Assembly: GCF_002979455.1 (NCBI RefSeq)
Contig: NZ_PCOU01000011.1
Span: forward strand, 82,226-146,225
Length of the DNA: 64,000 bases
Source: Chryseobacterium sp. MYb7
GTDB taxonomy: Bacteria; Bacteroidota; Bacteroidia; Flavobacteriales; Weeksellaceae
Direction of reading: 5' to 3'
Shown: in pieces, positions 8,597-16,602 of the stretch
Layout: every line of letters begins with the position of its first letter
Position numbering within the stretch: position 1 is the stretch's first letter
Notes under the pieces: model-generated
Told to the model about the DNA's origin: nothing
The model's database searches: none
What the model saw: only the letters and a program-made list of their open reading frames with translations
Program-made: the position numbers and the translations under genes

Positions 8597-9756
8597 TTGT
8601 TTGCACTTAATTTTATTCCTGGTGTAATGGTTCTTACTCCTCCGTTTTCATTGAAATTAGTTGTCACACTCTCAACATTATAAATCCCATCCTTTTCGGG
8701 AAAATCTTCGTCATATATTCCAATACTATAATTTGGCTCGACATACGGAATAAGCCATGCTGTAAAAGAGCCTTCATAACCCGGAGCCATTTTACGATCA
8801 AATTCTAATTTAGCTCTCTTTTTCATTTCTGCATTGCTAATTCTATTTACTTTAAATTCAAACTCTTCACCTCCTGTGTTACCATATTCCACTTCATTTG
8901 TAGTTCCATTTTTAGAAGTCGTAACAATTTTAACTTTTACTTTCCTATCTGTAGTGTTTATATAAGCTAAATTTGAACTTTCTATATTATGTTGCATTGA
9001 ATAATCACAATTAGAATCTATATTTTTCTTTTCAATATATGGCATTTTAAAATGCAACTCGGTAACCATTTTATCTGTTGATTTTTTATACAGATCAGTA
9101 TATAATGATGGAATACCATTTACACCTATTATAGTATCCATAAGACTACCGTTGTATAGTGTTGTAAAATCAGTACTTTTGCCAAGATTTGAAGAGTCAT
9201 AAGATTTAAAATAAACATCAGCTCCGGTATCCTGCTGTAATTGTTGCAAAACATCAATTGCATCAGCTTTAAAAACTGTGAATTTTTCGTATGCCATGTC
9301 ATAATCACAAATAATCTTTATTTTTGGATTGATTGCATTCACTACATAGTTTAGTATTTCTTTTACCGATGTGGCAGAAAATGATTTATTTTTAACTTTT
9401 TTTCTGAACTGGAATAATTCATCCTCACATTCTAAGATCATCCCTTCTTCATCTGTTTTTACTTCCTTTATATATCCCACAAATTCGAGTTTTAAATCGT
9501 CATTATATCCTAAATGGATTTTAATTTTTTGCCCTCTTTGATAGAGTTTATAAATTTTATTTTCCGGGTTCCCTTCATCATCAAAATTTTCTAAGAATAG
9601 TATATGTTTATTTAAATTAAATATAGCACATCTTAAAGATGCTTTATCAGAAAGATTTTTAATACTTTTTTCTATAACAATGTCTGTTATTAGCGGACTG
9701 GGAACATAATTACCCTTGCTGTCGGTAACTTCTACAATGAAATTCATTTGAAACAT
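8593..9756 (-). CDS. Baseplate hub / late control D-like phage tail protein
   Basis: The 387-residue protein opens with a beta-rich domain (NFIVEVTDSKGNYVPSPLIT, then HLGYNDDLKLEFVGYIKEV). A segment typical of tail-hub proteins follows (SATSVKEILNYVVNAINPKI and DAIDVLQQLQQDTGADVYFK), and the end describes a sheet (GIYNVESVTTNFNENGGVRT). This matches the late-control-D/gp27-like hub of contractile or Mu-like tails, by pattern only. It stands without neighbouring sheath, tube or tape-measure genes, which is odd for a functional tail locus. Confidence 0.6.
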   Translation of the reverse strand: MFQMNFIVEVTDSKGNYVPSPLITDIVIEKSIKNLSDKASLRCAIFNLNKHILFLENFDDEGNPENKIYKLYQRGQKIKIHLGYNDDLKLEFVGYIKEVKTDEEGMILECEDELFQFRKKVKNKSFSATSVKEILNYVVNAINPKIKIICDYDMAYEKFTVFKADAIDVLQQLQQDTGADVYFKSYDSSNLGKSTDFTTLYNGSLMDTIIGVNGIPSLYTDLYKKSTDKMVTELHFKMPYIEKKNIDSNCDYSMQHNIESSNLAYINTTDRKVKVKIVTTSKNGTTNEVEYGNTGGEEFEFKVNRISNAEMKKRAKLEFDRKMAPGYEGSFTAWLIPYVEPNYSIGIYDEDFPEKDGIYNVESVTTNFNENGGVRTITPGIKLSANK

Positions 9757-9768
9757 AATAATCTCTAT

Positions 9769-10041
9769 TTATTTTTTACAATATCTCCAAATTGTTGTCC
9801 GGCTTATTTTTAGCATTTCGGATATACTTTCTATTGTGTATCCTTTTTGTCTAAGTTCAATTGCTTTTGCTCTCAAATTGCCGGATTCTTTTTGTTTTTT
9901 CCAACTTTCTTTTTGATGCCATTTTTCAAGGGTTCTTCTAGGAATATCAATAAGTTTACTAACTTCACATAAATTTAAACCCATTATATAATATTTTCGA
10001 GCTGCATCCCTTTCAGATTCGGTATATGACTTTTTTTTCAT
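9769..10041 (-). CDS. Double helix-turn-helix phage protein, 90 aa
   Basis: It has two HTH-like units: GLNLCEVSKLIDIPRRTLEKWHQKE in the first half and GYTIESISEMLKISRTTIWRY at the C-terminus. The ARKYYIMG...RTLEKWHQKESW pattern resembles the DNA-binding start of phage terminase small subunits, and 90 residues fits a minimal HTH adaptor. No large terminase gene is present, so its present role may be regulatory. It ends 13 bases before the hub-like gene. Confidence 0.6.
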   Translation of the reverse strand: MKKKSYTESERDAARKYYIMGLNLCEVSKLIDIPRRTLEKWHQKESWKKQKESGNLRAKAIELRQKGYTIESISEMLKISRTTIWRYCKK

Positions 10042-10058
10042 TAGACTTTATTTAAAAA

Positions 10059-10083
10059 GTAACTCCGTTTTGACGGAGCTACT
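10059..10083 (-). terminator. Terminator after the 10135-10749 gene
   Basis: On the minus strand GTAGCTCCGT and ACGGAGTTAC form a 10-bp stem (one G-T pair) followed by a T run. Confidence 0.75.
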
Positions 10084-10134
10084 ACCATGAAACAAACTTT
10101 AAAGTCATTGACTAGCAATAAGACTTAACAAAAT

Positions 10135-10749
10135 TTAAAAATAACGCGCTATTGCTTCTATATTTGAATCATACTTTTTGGCATCATTCGATTCTTTTAT
10201 CATGAAGGTTCTAAAATCATCATAATAAGCGTATTCAGGTTCTTTAAGTAGATTTTTGAGTTCTGAAAAATCTTCTGCTATTCTTTTTACCAGCTCGAAG
10301 GCTTTTAACTGATCAGAAGTTTCAGTATAGAAGGTATATTTATCTGTCAATTCTCTAATATATTCAGGATTTATAAGCATTTGACCTTCTGAAACTATTA
10401 TGTGATCAATATATCCGATATGGTTTAGCCTAAATTCATCTAAACGGATTGTTTTTTCTATGTTGTTAACTAAATCCTCTACACCTTCCGGTTTTTGGAG
10501 TAATTCGTAAAGTTTTTCAGGATCTAACATTAGATCTCCAACCTTTAAGTTTTCACCTTTGGTTAACAGCATCATAAAAAATTCTTTAGGCTTTATAAAA
10601 AACGTTTTTAGATCTTCTGTTTTTAAATCACCAATATTTAACTGTTTATATTCTTCAAAAAAAGGCTTAAAAGCATTAATTGCATTTGTGATCTTTGTTT
10701 TTGATTGGTTTATTTTTGACTGATCTGTGTATAATAATTGTTTTTCCAT
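10135..10749 (-). CDS. Hypothetical phage-element protein, 204 aa
   Basis: I choose the ATG at 10749 (MEKQLLYTDQSKINQSKTKI) because the longer frame would begin inside the hairpin at 10767-10788. It is acidic and helical with no membrane segment, containing MLDPEKLYELLQKPEGVEDLVN and ELTDKYTFYTETSDQLKAFEL. I do not recognise the family. It has its own terminator on either side, so it is a separate unit in the phage-derived cluster. Confidence 0.55.
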   Translation of the reverse strand: MEKQLLYTDQSKINQSKTKITNAINAFKPFFEEYKQLNIGDLKTEDLKTFFIKPKEFFMMLLTKGENLKVGDLMLDPEKLYELLQKPEGVEDLVNNIEKTIRLDEFRLNHIGYIDHIIVSEGQMLINPEYIRELTDKYTFYTETSDQLKAFELVKRIAEDFSELKNLLKEPEYAYYDDFRTFMIKESNDAKKYDSNIEAIARYF

Positions 10750-10766
10750 TTTGATTAATTTTAAAA

Positions 10767-10788
10767 GAAACCCCATTGAAGGGGTTTC
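10767..10788 (-). terminator. Terminator after the 10823-11173 gene
   Basis: GAAACCCC and GGGGTTTC make an 8-bp stem with a 6-base loop. On the minus strand it is followed by TTTT. Confidence 0.8.
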
Positions 10789-10822
10789 AATTGATTACAA
10801 TATTTTAATTTGGGTGAGATCT

Positions 10823-11173
10823 TTATTTTTTAGATTCTGTATTCATTATTTCTGCATATTCTTTTGGGAAATTTTCCTTAAATGAAAGCTGTTTTTCTAA
10901 TGGTAGTTTTTCCAAATCCTGAAAGGTTTTAATTTTCTCATTTAGTGGCTCGTATTCATCAAAGAAATTTTCTAATATTGAAGTTTCTATTATCAGTTCT
11001 TTTCCAAAAATAGCTTGATACGTTTCAGGTGCATCATTTTTTATTTTTTTTTGAGTCTCAATAGGAAGCTTTTGAAAAAGATCCCTTGCTTTACTTACTG
11101 TTGCATTTGTTTTGTTCATTGTTGAATTTTTTAAATTAATTTTTGCATTAAAAAAGAGTTTTTCTTTATCCAT
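10823..11173 (-). CDS. Hypothetical phage-element protein, 116 aa
   Basis: A charged, all-helical small protein with two similar segments, LFQKLPIETQKKIKNDAPET and LEKLPLEKQLSFKENFPKEY. Both follow the pattern L-P-x-E-x-Q-x-x-(3)-P-(E/K), a probable internal duplication. The start overlaps the previous gene's stop. No family is recognised. Confidence 0.5.
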   Translation of the reverse strand: MDKEKLFFNAKINLKNSTMNKTNATVSKARDLFQKLPIETQKKIKNDAPETYQAIFGKELIIETSILENFFDEYEPLNEKIKTFQDLEKLPLEKQLSFKENFPKEYAEIMNTESKK

Positions 11174-11414
11174 TATTTTTATTTAATTCGTTTTGTAGTA
11201 ATTCTAATAATCGTTTGACCTGCATAAAGCTGAATATATCACTGTTTTCAAGGCTTATCTCATCTTTATGAAGTAAGCTTTTAGCGATATACATGTAAAA
11301 TAAATTGATGATTGAATCAGAATAAAATATTAATCCTTTGTCACAAAATTCTGCCATATCTTTTATTTCTTGCATGGCTTCGGGGCTGAAAGATTTTAAT
11401 GCGTGTGATTTCAT
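11166..11414 (-). CDS. Hypothetical phage-element protein, 82 aa
   Basis: A small helical protein (MKSHALKSFSPEAMQEIKDM and SDIFSFMQVKRLLELLQNEL). It overlaps the next gene by 8 bases and starts 35 bases after the MuB-like ATPase gene. Position suggests an early, semi-essential Mu-type gene; function unknown. Confidence 0.5.
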   Translation of the reverse strand: MKSHALKSFSPEAMQEIKDMAEFCDKGLIFYSDSIINLFYMYIAKSLLHKDEISLENSDIFSFMQVKRLLELLQNELNKNNG

Positions 11415-11449
11415 ATTTAAGAGTTTTGATTTTTATTGTTATGATAATA

Positions 11450-12328
11450 TTAAGCGCTGATTTTTATTAAAGTGTCTAAATGTCGTAAAGTGGTCTCTTT
11501 ATCAAGGCATTGTTTCACTAATGTTTCTACAGGTATAGAACCTGTATGATTTATTTTAGCGACTTGATATAGAAGTTCGTATTTAAATGCTTTTTTATCG
11601 GCTACACCTATAGGTGTAAGTTTTATATATTCATCAGAGAAACGGCTAAATATTTCAGCAAATCCAACCTTTTTAGAATTGATACCTTTTTCGATTTTAG
11701 ATCTCAAACCATCAGCCCCCATCATAAACCATCCACAAAAACCATCTGTTGCGTTCCATAGCTCTTTTAGTTCCAGAAATGCCGTATATTCAAGGTCGCC
11801 AGCTTCATCCAAAATTATTACAGGATGATCCATCTGATTTAAATAATACTTCAAATTTTCTTTTACATCTACATACTTGCCTTTATTGTCTATTCCAAGT
11901 GTTTTTGCAAACAACTTTATAAATTGTTGTTTGCTTTTTGCTTGTGAACAGTCAATATAAAAGGCATTTTTTAGTGATTTAATAATGTTTCTTGCACAGA
12001 AGGTTTTTCCTATACCACAATCATCTACCAAAATCATAGAAGTGCTGTATTGTTTACAGAAATTAATACTACTTTCAATGTTTTCGTAAACTTTTGTCTT
12101 TACGATTTTCCAATTAGATTTACGGATATTTATATCAAGTTCACGCCCTATTTGAAGCCATTGGCTATCTGAAATGATTCTATCTATTTCCCCATTGGCT
12201 AAACGGCTGTATATCGCGCCCGATAGTCCGTAAATCTTTGCAAATTGTGCATTCGTACCACCAAAGTTTGGACGACGATTTAAAAGCGCCTTTCTAACAT
12301 CGTTTTTGTATTCTGTTGTTAAATGCAT
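11450..12328 (-). CDS. MuB/TniB-like AAA ATPase, transposition target-selection protein
   Basis: The 292-residue protein has an N-terminal HTH-like part (GTNAQFAKIYGLSGAIYSRL). The ATPase core follows: Walker A MILVDDCGIGKTFCARN at about 100, Walker B PVIILDEAGDLEY at about 155, and a sensor-like MMGADGLRSKI. MuB-type ATPases bind target DNA and activate the DDE transposase, as the order transposase then ATPase implies. The Walker A starts with D where most members have G. The 67 bases separating it from the transposase are consistent with one early operon. Confidence 0.85.
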   Translation of the reverse strand: MHLTTEYKNDVRKALLNRRPNFGGTNAQFAKIYGLSGAIYSRLANGEIDRIISDSQWLQIGRELDINIRKSNWKIVKTKVYENIESSINFCKQYSTSMILVDDCGIGKTFCARNIIKSLKNAFYIDCSQAKSKQQFIKLFAKTLGIDNKGKYVDVKENLKYYLNQMDHPVIILDEAGDLEYTAFLELKELWNATDGFCGWFMMGADGLRSKIEKGINSKKVGFAEIFSRFSDEYIKLTPIGVADKKAFKYELLYQVAKINHTGSIPVETLVKQCLDKETTLRHLDTLIKISA

Positions 12329-12395
12329 AGCTGTTGGTTTTGTGTTGGTTATTTTATTCTGTATTTGCTGGTTTTAATCTTATCTATCAATAAGA

Positions 12396-14468
12396 TTATT
12401 TAAAAAATGAGTTCTGCCAATTAACCGTACTTACTGCCGGAACATTATAGATATCATCATCAGGGATATCAATTGTCTGTGTAATTATAGGATTTGCTGG
12501 AACAAATGTTCTGCGTTCTATTCCAGGAATAAAAAATCGGTTTTTAGGTTGCGGTTTTGGTTGTTGAATGATATTAATTCTTTGCAGTGCTTTTTCCTGA
12601 CGTCGTATAAATCCTTCAACACTTGCAACATATGAACTTTGTAGTTCTCTTGACTTTCTGCATTCTTCTGTTTGTTCTATAGTAGCCCGGTTGTATTTTG
12701 GCATTTCCTGTACTTCACAAATAAAACGTCCTTGATAATAAGCTAAAGCTTTTAAAACATTTCCCCGGTTATCATCGAGCCAATACACATCTATTTCTTT
12801 TCCTTCTATAATTTTCATTACATTAATAAGATGTTCGCCTAAACTAATTTTTCCATTCTCTGCAATTGCCCTTGCTTTGCCTTGCAATTGTATATATCCT
12901 CTGTTACAAGATGTCTTTTGATGATAGCCTAAATGTGGTAAAATTGCTTTCCAGTTTGTCGGCTTTAATTCCGGGTGCTGCATTTCTAAAAAATATTCCC
13001 ATCTTGTTTTTGAAGGATCAACGGAGTGCGGGGAATTATTCCAGTCGTAAATATCATTTATACACTCTTCAACAATTCTTTCATATGGTAACAATGGAGC
13101 TTCTTTAGTACTTTTTTGGTTTGATTCACTTAATGAGTACGGTCTTGCCAACCATCCTTCACGTTGTTTTTCGGATTCATATCGTAATGATCTGAAATAC
13201 CTTTCAATCCTTTTACCTCTTGCGTTATTGGCCTCAATTCTCACATTTTGGAACATATAGCCCTCTTGTAAAAAAGTATTTGTAAAACTACTGTTTAAAG
13301 CGCTTTCCGCTTCTAATCCATCAGGAATATTGATGCCCCATTCTGTATAATTCCTAATCATTTGTCTATAAAAATCCAAGATAATTCCTTCTTTTGATTT
13401 GCCGTAAACGAAGACTGTAAAACATTCACTACCAAGATCTATCCCATTATAAAACCAAATTCTTTTACCTGATAAATCTTTAAAAGGCGGATTTCTATCA
13501 TCAATAGAAATCAAGGAACCTGCAAATTTTGGTCTTTCAAGTTGGTGAGGAGGAATGAAATTATTAATATACTTTTGCCTGTCACCGGATCTCAATTTAT
13601 ATGTTGCGGATTTATTTTCCCATTTTGTTAAATAAATCTTTACTGTACTTTCCGAAAGGCTTGGATATTCTTTAGGTTCATAAATTTCACCAGTGATTTC
13701 GTTGTAGACTTGTGCAGATCCCTTTAAAAAAGCATCATAAGCCCGATGTATTTCTGTTGCTGTAGGTTTATGTCGTTGAGTAGCAAAAAGACCTGTTAAA
13801 ATGCTTAATACCTTTTCATCAACTTTTAACGAATTGATTTTACGTTTACCTTCGACATCTTTTATTATTGATAGATAATTGTAATCAAAAGTTTTCCCAT
13901 TGTATTTAAACTCTGTTTCAAACTGATTTAAAGTCTCTTTAAAACGAGTAGGATGTGTTGGGAGGTTATGAATAGGCATTTTTTTTCTTTCTAGGTAAGT
14001 ATTAAAACTATTACTGCTATTACATAAAATCCCATTTATTCCTTTTAAAGACATTCCTAAACTCATCCTTTCGGATATGTATTGTTCTCTAAGATGTATT
14101 AAAGCAATTAATATACTTGCATTTGTAATATATCGCTTCTGTTCTATAGGTATCAATGCGTTTCCGTCCGGACGTCTGAACATAGTGTAAAAATCTACAG
14201 CGACAGAATCAGTTCTATAATAGTTTTGTAATTCATGTTCAACTTTACGAGGATCTCCCAAAGCATCCTGAATGTTTTCAGGCAATGAATCGAAATCAAT
14301 TAACAATTTTCTATTTCTACAACCCCTTTGTAATGATTTTATTCCGTATTGATTATTACGGTTTCTGCTAATCTCTGTAGAAAGGACGTTTTGACTACTC
14401 CAAAATCTTGGAACCAGTTCATCTACCATTACAGCGATCTTATTTGTATTATTCCAAAATTTTGGCAT
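12396..14468 (-). CDS. Mu-type DDE transposase (MuA-like)
   Basis: At 690 residues this matches MuA-family length. The RNase H-like core begins with SLISIDDRNPPF (D323/D324) and YNGIDLGSECFTVFVYGKS (D344). Its last acidic residue is E422 in NARGKRIERYFRSLRYE. The second catalytic acid is not obvious to me; PDGLEAESALN lies where it is expected. C-terminal beta-barrel features such as LGEHLINVMKIIEGKEIDVY agree. It would cut element ends and join them to target DNA, helped by the ATPase downstream. It starts two bases after a 46-residue gene. Confidence 0.88.
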   Translation of the reverse strand: MPKFWNNTNKIAVMVDELVPRFWSSQNVLSTEISRNRNNQYGIKSLQRGCRNRKLLIDFDSLPENIQDALGDPRKVEHELQNYYRTDSVAVDFYTMFRRPDGNALIPIEQKRYITNASILIALIHLREQYISERMSLGMSLKGINGILCNSSNSFNTYLERKKMPIHNLPTHPTRFKETLNQFETEFKYNGKTFDYNYLSIIKDVEGKRKINSLKVDEKVLSILTGLFATQRHKPTATEIHRAYDAFLKGSAQVYNEITGEIYEPKEYPSLSESTVKIYLTKWENKSATYKLRSGDRQKYINNFIPPHQLERPKFAGSLISIDDRNPPFKDLSGKRIWFYNGIDLGSECFTVFVYGKSKEGIILDFYRQMIRNYTEWGINIPDGLEAESALNSSFTNTFLQEGYMFQNVRIEANNARGKRIERYFRSLRYESEKQREGWLARPYSLSESNQKSTKEAPLLPYERIVEECINDIYDWNNSPHSVDPSKTRWEYFLEMQHPELKPTNWKAILPHLGYHQKTSCNRGYIQLQGKARAIAENGKISLGEHLINVMKIIEGKEIDVYWLDDNRGNVLKALAYYQGRFICEVQEMPKYNRATIEQTEECRKSRELQSSYVASVEGFIRRQEKALQRINIIQQPKPQPKNRFFIPGIERRTFVPANPIITQTIDIPDDDIYNVPAVSTVNWQNSFFK

Positions 14469-14470
14469 CG

Positions 14471-14611
14471 TTACACAATTTTATTACTGTAAATTCTTTT
14501 TGTTGTAAAAGACATTAATCCCCAAAACAGACAATGTTTTGTTCTTTCTTCAATATAATCGCTGTACAACCTGAAATAGGTTCTTGTATAATTTGTGTAA
14601 AATGGTTTCAT
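14471..14611 (-). CDS. Small early-operon protein, 46 aa
   Basis: An ATG at 14611 opens a 46-codon frame (MKPFYTNYTRTYFRLYSDYI, later KHCLFWGLMSFTTKRIYSNK) ending in TAA at 14471-14473. It lies 10 bases after the HTH gene stop and 2 bases before the transposase ATG, so it fills the gap with no slack. This packing and the aromatic, basic composition support a real gene. No family is recognised; it might modulate the transposase. Confidence 0.55.
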   Translation of the reverse strand: MKPFYTNYTRTYFRLYSDYIEERTKHCLFWGLMSFTTKRIYSNKIV

Positions 14612-14621
14612 AATAAGTATG

Positions 14622-14825
14622 CTAAGAATTAGTTATGTCTTCATATTCTTTTAAAATTCTCTTTGCTTCTTTAAGAACTTTCATAACATTAGTAACTCTT
14701 GCTTCTTTACCTTTTAAAATATTATCTACAGTTCTATAATTCATACCTAACGATTCGGCTATTAGCTTTTTTGATCCTAATGGTAAACTACTACCTAATT
14801 GAATAATGTTTTCCTTTGTTTTCAT
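14622..14825 (-). CDS. Ner-like small HTH regulator
   Basis: The 67-residue protein contains a clear HTH (SKKLIAESLGMNYRTVDNIL, then KGKEARVTNVMKVLKEAKRI). It is the first gene of the minus-strand early operon and diverges from the repressor across 61 bases of operator DNA, the position of Ner in Mu. It likely tunes the early and repressor promoters. Confidence 0.75.
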   Translation of the reverse strand: MKTKENIIQLGSSLPLGSKKLIAESLGMNYRTVDNILKGKEARVTNVMKVLKEAKRILKEYEDITNS

Positions 14826-14840
14826 ATATTTGTATACTTT

Positions 14841-14888
14841 AATAACATTGCAATATTATAAAATGTTATTTAAATAACAAAATGTTAT
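14841..14888. promoter_or_regulatory. Repressor/Ner operator region with nested inverted repeats
   Basis: The divergent region holds AATAACATT (14841-14849) inverted as AATGTTATT (14862-14870), the perfect palindrome GTTATTTAAATAAC (14865-14878), and ATAACA/TGTTAT (14874-14888). The last overlaps the repressor ATG. Such stacked repeats are what a repressor-Ner switch would bind. GTTATTTAAATAAC recurs exactly inside the repressor gene. Confidence 0.7.
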
Positions 14889-15513
14889 GAATGAAATTTT
14901 AAAAAATTTTAGAAAACACATAGGGTTAACACAAAAAGATTTTGCGGACAAACTTGGGGTAAGTCGTGCTACAATAGCTCAAATAGAGGTTGGAAACAAT
15001 AATTTAAGTACCGATTTACTATACAAAATAAAAAAAGTCTTCCATGTAAATTTGGAAGAGTTAGAGCTTAGAGATGGTTATTTAAATAACAAAACAAGTA
15101 ACACTTTGTATAATCCAAACAATGAAAATAATGAAGTTTTAAAAAATCAAGATACTGAGATAGCTGATAATTATCTTAACGTAAATAAATATGCGTTTAA
15201 ACTTGCAGATTTAGGGATGTTACTTGATGATAATATGAAAATGCTATATTTTATATCAAGTATTTTGAAAAAGTATAATTATAAATTTACAAATAAGGAA
15301 AAAAGAGAATTAAAATTCTATGAAGGCTTAGATGGACTTTTAATGAATATAAGAACTGGAAAAGAAAAAATAACACATGATGAGTTTGAACATTTAAGTA
15401 GAATTATAAAAAGTAGTTTATTCAGTTTCATTAATGGAATGATGTTCAGAGCCGAAGAATTATTGGAAATGAATACCTCATTTGATTTTGACGAAATTTT
15501 AAAGCCTAATTAA
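14887..15513 (+). CDS. Phage repressor with XRE/Cro-type HTH
   Basis: The 208-residue protein has an N-terminal HTH_XRE domain (FRKHIGLTQKDFADKLGVSR, then ATIAQIEVGNNNLSTDLLYK). A low-complexity linker rich in N follows (TLYNPNNENNEVLKN), then a helical C-terminal domain of about 110 residues, probably for oligomerisation. No LexA-type Ser-Lys protease motif is visible. It is the only + gene of the element and reads toward the presumed left end, as the Mu c repressor does. Confidence 0.85.
   Translation: MNEILKNFRKHIGLTQKDFADKLGVSRATIAQIEVGNNNLSTDLLYKIKKVFHVNLEELELRDGYLNNKTSNTLYNPNNENNEVLKNQDTEIADNYLNVNKYAFKLADLGMLLDDNMKMLYFISSILKKYNYKFTNKEKRELKFYEGLDGLLMNIRTGKEKITHDEFEHLSRIIKSSLFSFINGMMFRAEELLEMNTSFDFDEILKPN
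15077..15094. promoter_or_regulatory. Intragenic copy of the phage operator
   Basis: GTTATTTAAATAACAAAA here is an exact 18-nt copy of 14865-14882 and holds the same 14-bp palindrome. It lies about 190 bases inside the repressor coding sequence and could let the repressor loop or block its own transcription. Confidence 0.6.
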
Positions 15514-15732
15514 AACAATTCTTTATTATTGTTTATAGCATTTGCTAACAATTGTTACTGTTATTGTTACGTGTATAAAAACAATATGTAAATGTCAAAA
15601 TAGCATCTCACATATCTTTTTAAATCAGCATCTAAACAAACAAACCTGTAAGATGCATAATATCAAATAAATACAACGCTTTAATAATTTTGCTAAAATT
15701 AAATTAAGACATTTCTATGATGCTTTTTATTG

Positions 15733-15885
15733 CTATTTAAGGGTTGTTTTCGCATTTAGCATCACTTTTGAAGGTATATATTTGCTGTGTCCTGCTAATC
15801 CAAATGTTAATGCAATTGTCAATCCAAATGATAATCCAACTAAAAACAAATTGAAAACTAAAGCAAATTTTTTGCTATAATTTTT
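15733..15885 (-). pseudogene. Possible remnant of a membrane-protein gene (no ATG)
   Basis: The minus-strand frame reads NYSKKFALVFNLFLVGLSFG and continues LTIALTFGLAGHSKYIPSKV to a TAG at 15733. The glycine-spaced hydrophobic run looks like a genuine transmembrane helix. An in-frame stop precedes it and no ATG exists, so it is either a fragment or begins at TTG. Confidence 0.3.
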
Positions 15886-15917
15886 CTAATTTATTGTCTG
15901 TGATTTTGTAAAAAATA

Positions 15918-15942
15918 AGCCTGAAATGGCTGATTTCAGGCT
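15918..15942. terminator. Hairpin, probable terminator
   Basis: AGCCTGAAAT and ATTTCAGGCT form a perfect 10-bp stem with a 5-base loop, followed by GTTTATT on the + strand. It could end repressor transcription. Confidence 0.6.
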
Positions 15943-16157
15943 GTTTATTGTAGTATTATGGTGCATCAAGGTTCTATACTTACTGTATCAAATTATTTGA
16001 AGTTTTTGAAAGTCCATTTATTGTACTAAAATTGTACTAAACAGTAATAATTTTCACATTTTGATTAATCCAATTTTTAGGCTTTTTTCAACAGGAATCC
16101 TTTATTTACAGGGCTTTTTCGGGCTTTTTTATATCAATTACATTTTTTTACAATTAG

Positions 16158-16502
16158 CTATCCCCTTAATACAAACCGATCTTCGTCTGGATACCAATAA
16201 GTAGTCAAACATAATCCTAGAGTATCATTTTCATAAGATTTTATATAATCATCTAGATTACCGGAAGTACCAAAAGACACTACCCTTCCTGATTTTTTTT
16301 CTACTAAAAATGGAGCATTACCCACTAAGGATTTATTAAAATCTCCTGTTAAAATATATTCTTTTGAATTATAACGGTAAATATTACCGTATGGTTTTTT
16401 GATAATACTTTCTGGATATATTATTACTTCAATATCACCATCCCCTCCTCTTTTTTTTAAATAACGCTCTGCTATTTGTAGTAATTCTTTGTCTGTTAAC
16501 AT
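16158..16502 (-). CDS. Imm35/YrhB-type immunity protein, copy 1
   Basis: The 114-residue protein has the YrhB/Imm35 pattern: an N-terminal helix (DKELLQIAERYLKKRGGDGD), then YNSKEYILTGDFNKSLVGNA, FLVEKKSGRVVSFGTSGNLD and a final TTYWYPDEDRF. Imm35 proteins are predicted immunity proteins of polymorphic toxins. It is a close paralogue of the gene at 17185-17529, differing mainly in the first 35 residues and near the C-terminus. It is the last gene of the toxin locus. Confidence 0.8.
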   Translation of the reverse strand: MLTDKELLQIAERYLKKRGGDGDIEVIIYPESIIKKPYGNIYRYNSKEYILTGDFNKSLVGNAPFLVEKKSGRVVSFGTSGNLDDYIKSYENDTLGLCLTTYWYPDEDRFVLRG

Positions 16503-16549
16503 AATTTTTTCAATTTTGTGTTGTTGTTTTTAAGTTGTTGAAAATAATA

Positions 16550-16575
16550 AAAACAGCAATAAAATTACTGCTGTT
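16550..16575 (-). terminator. Terminator of the 16603-17106 immunity gene
   Basis: AACAGCA and TGCTGTT flank a short AT-rich loop. The core resembles the hairpin at 17148-17173, so each immunity gene is followed by a near-copy of the same hairpin. Confidence 0.6.
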
Positions 16576-16602
16576 CTCATTTTCATATTGGATATAATTT
16601 AT

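Larger units (their letters stand above)
7331..15513 (-). mobile_element. Mu-like transposable prophage remnant / mini-Mu (approximate extent)
   Basis: The gene order repressor (divergent), Ner-like HTH, small gene, Mu-type transposase, MuB-like ATPase, small genes, then a few tail-like genes and a SieB-like gene copies the left part of Mu-type phages. Capsid, portal, terminase large subunit, sheath, tube, tape-measure and lysis genes are absent, so about 8 kb remains of an expected 35-40 kb. The ends could not be fixed: I found no convincing TG...CA termini with a 5-bp target duplication. The left end should lie between 15514 and 16157, the right end between about 6674 and 8000. Confidence 0.7.
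15514..16157. other. Intergenic region between phage repressor and toxin-immunity locus
   Basis: This 644-base stretch has no ATG-started gene that I can support. It holds repeated GCATC-containing words (15603, 15628, 15717 and 15758, some inverted), tandem ATTGTTAC (15551-15558 and 15563-15570), a 50-codon open frame with a membrane-like peptide (15733-15885, minus), a hairpin at 15918-15942 and a perfect 11-nt tandem repeat at 16020-16041. The left end of the Mu-like element with its transposase sites is expected here. Confidence 0.5.

Noticed and set aside
6731..15601. Matching words TGTCAAAAT and ACTGTTATYGTT near both sides of the phage element as candidate transposon ends
   Set aside because: They are in direct, not inverted, orientation and in swapped order, with no TG/CA termini or 5-bp duplication.
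15541..15780. CRISPR-like array from the recurring GCATC words
   Set aside because: The repeats are only about 5-8 bases, irregularly spaced and in both orientations; no cas genes are present.
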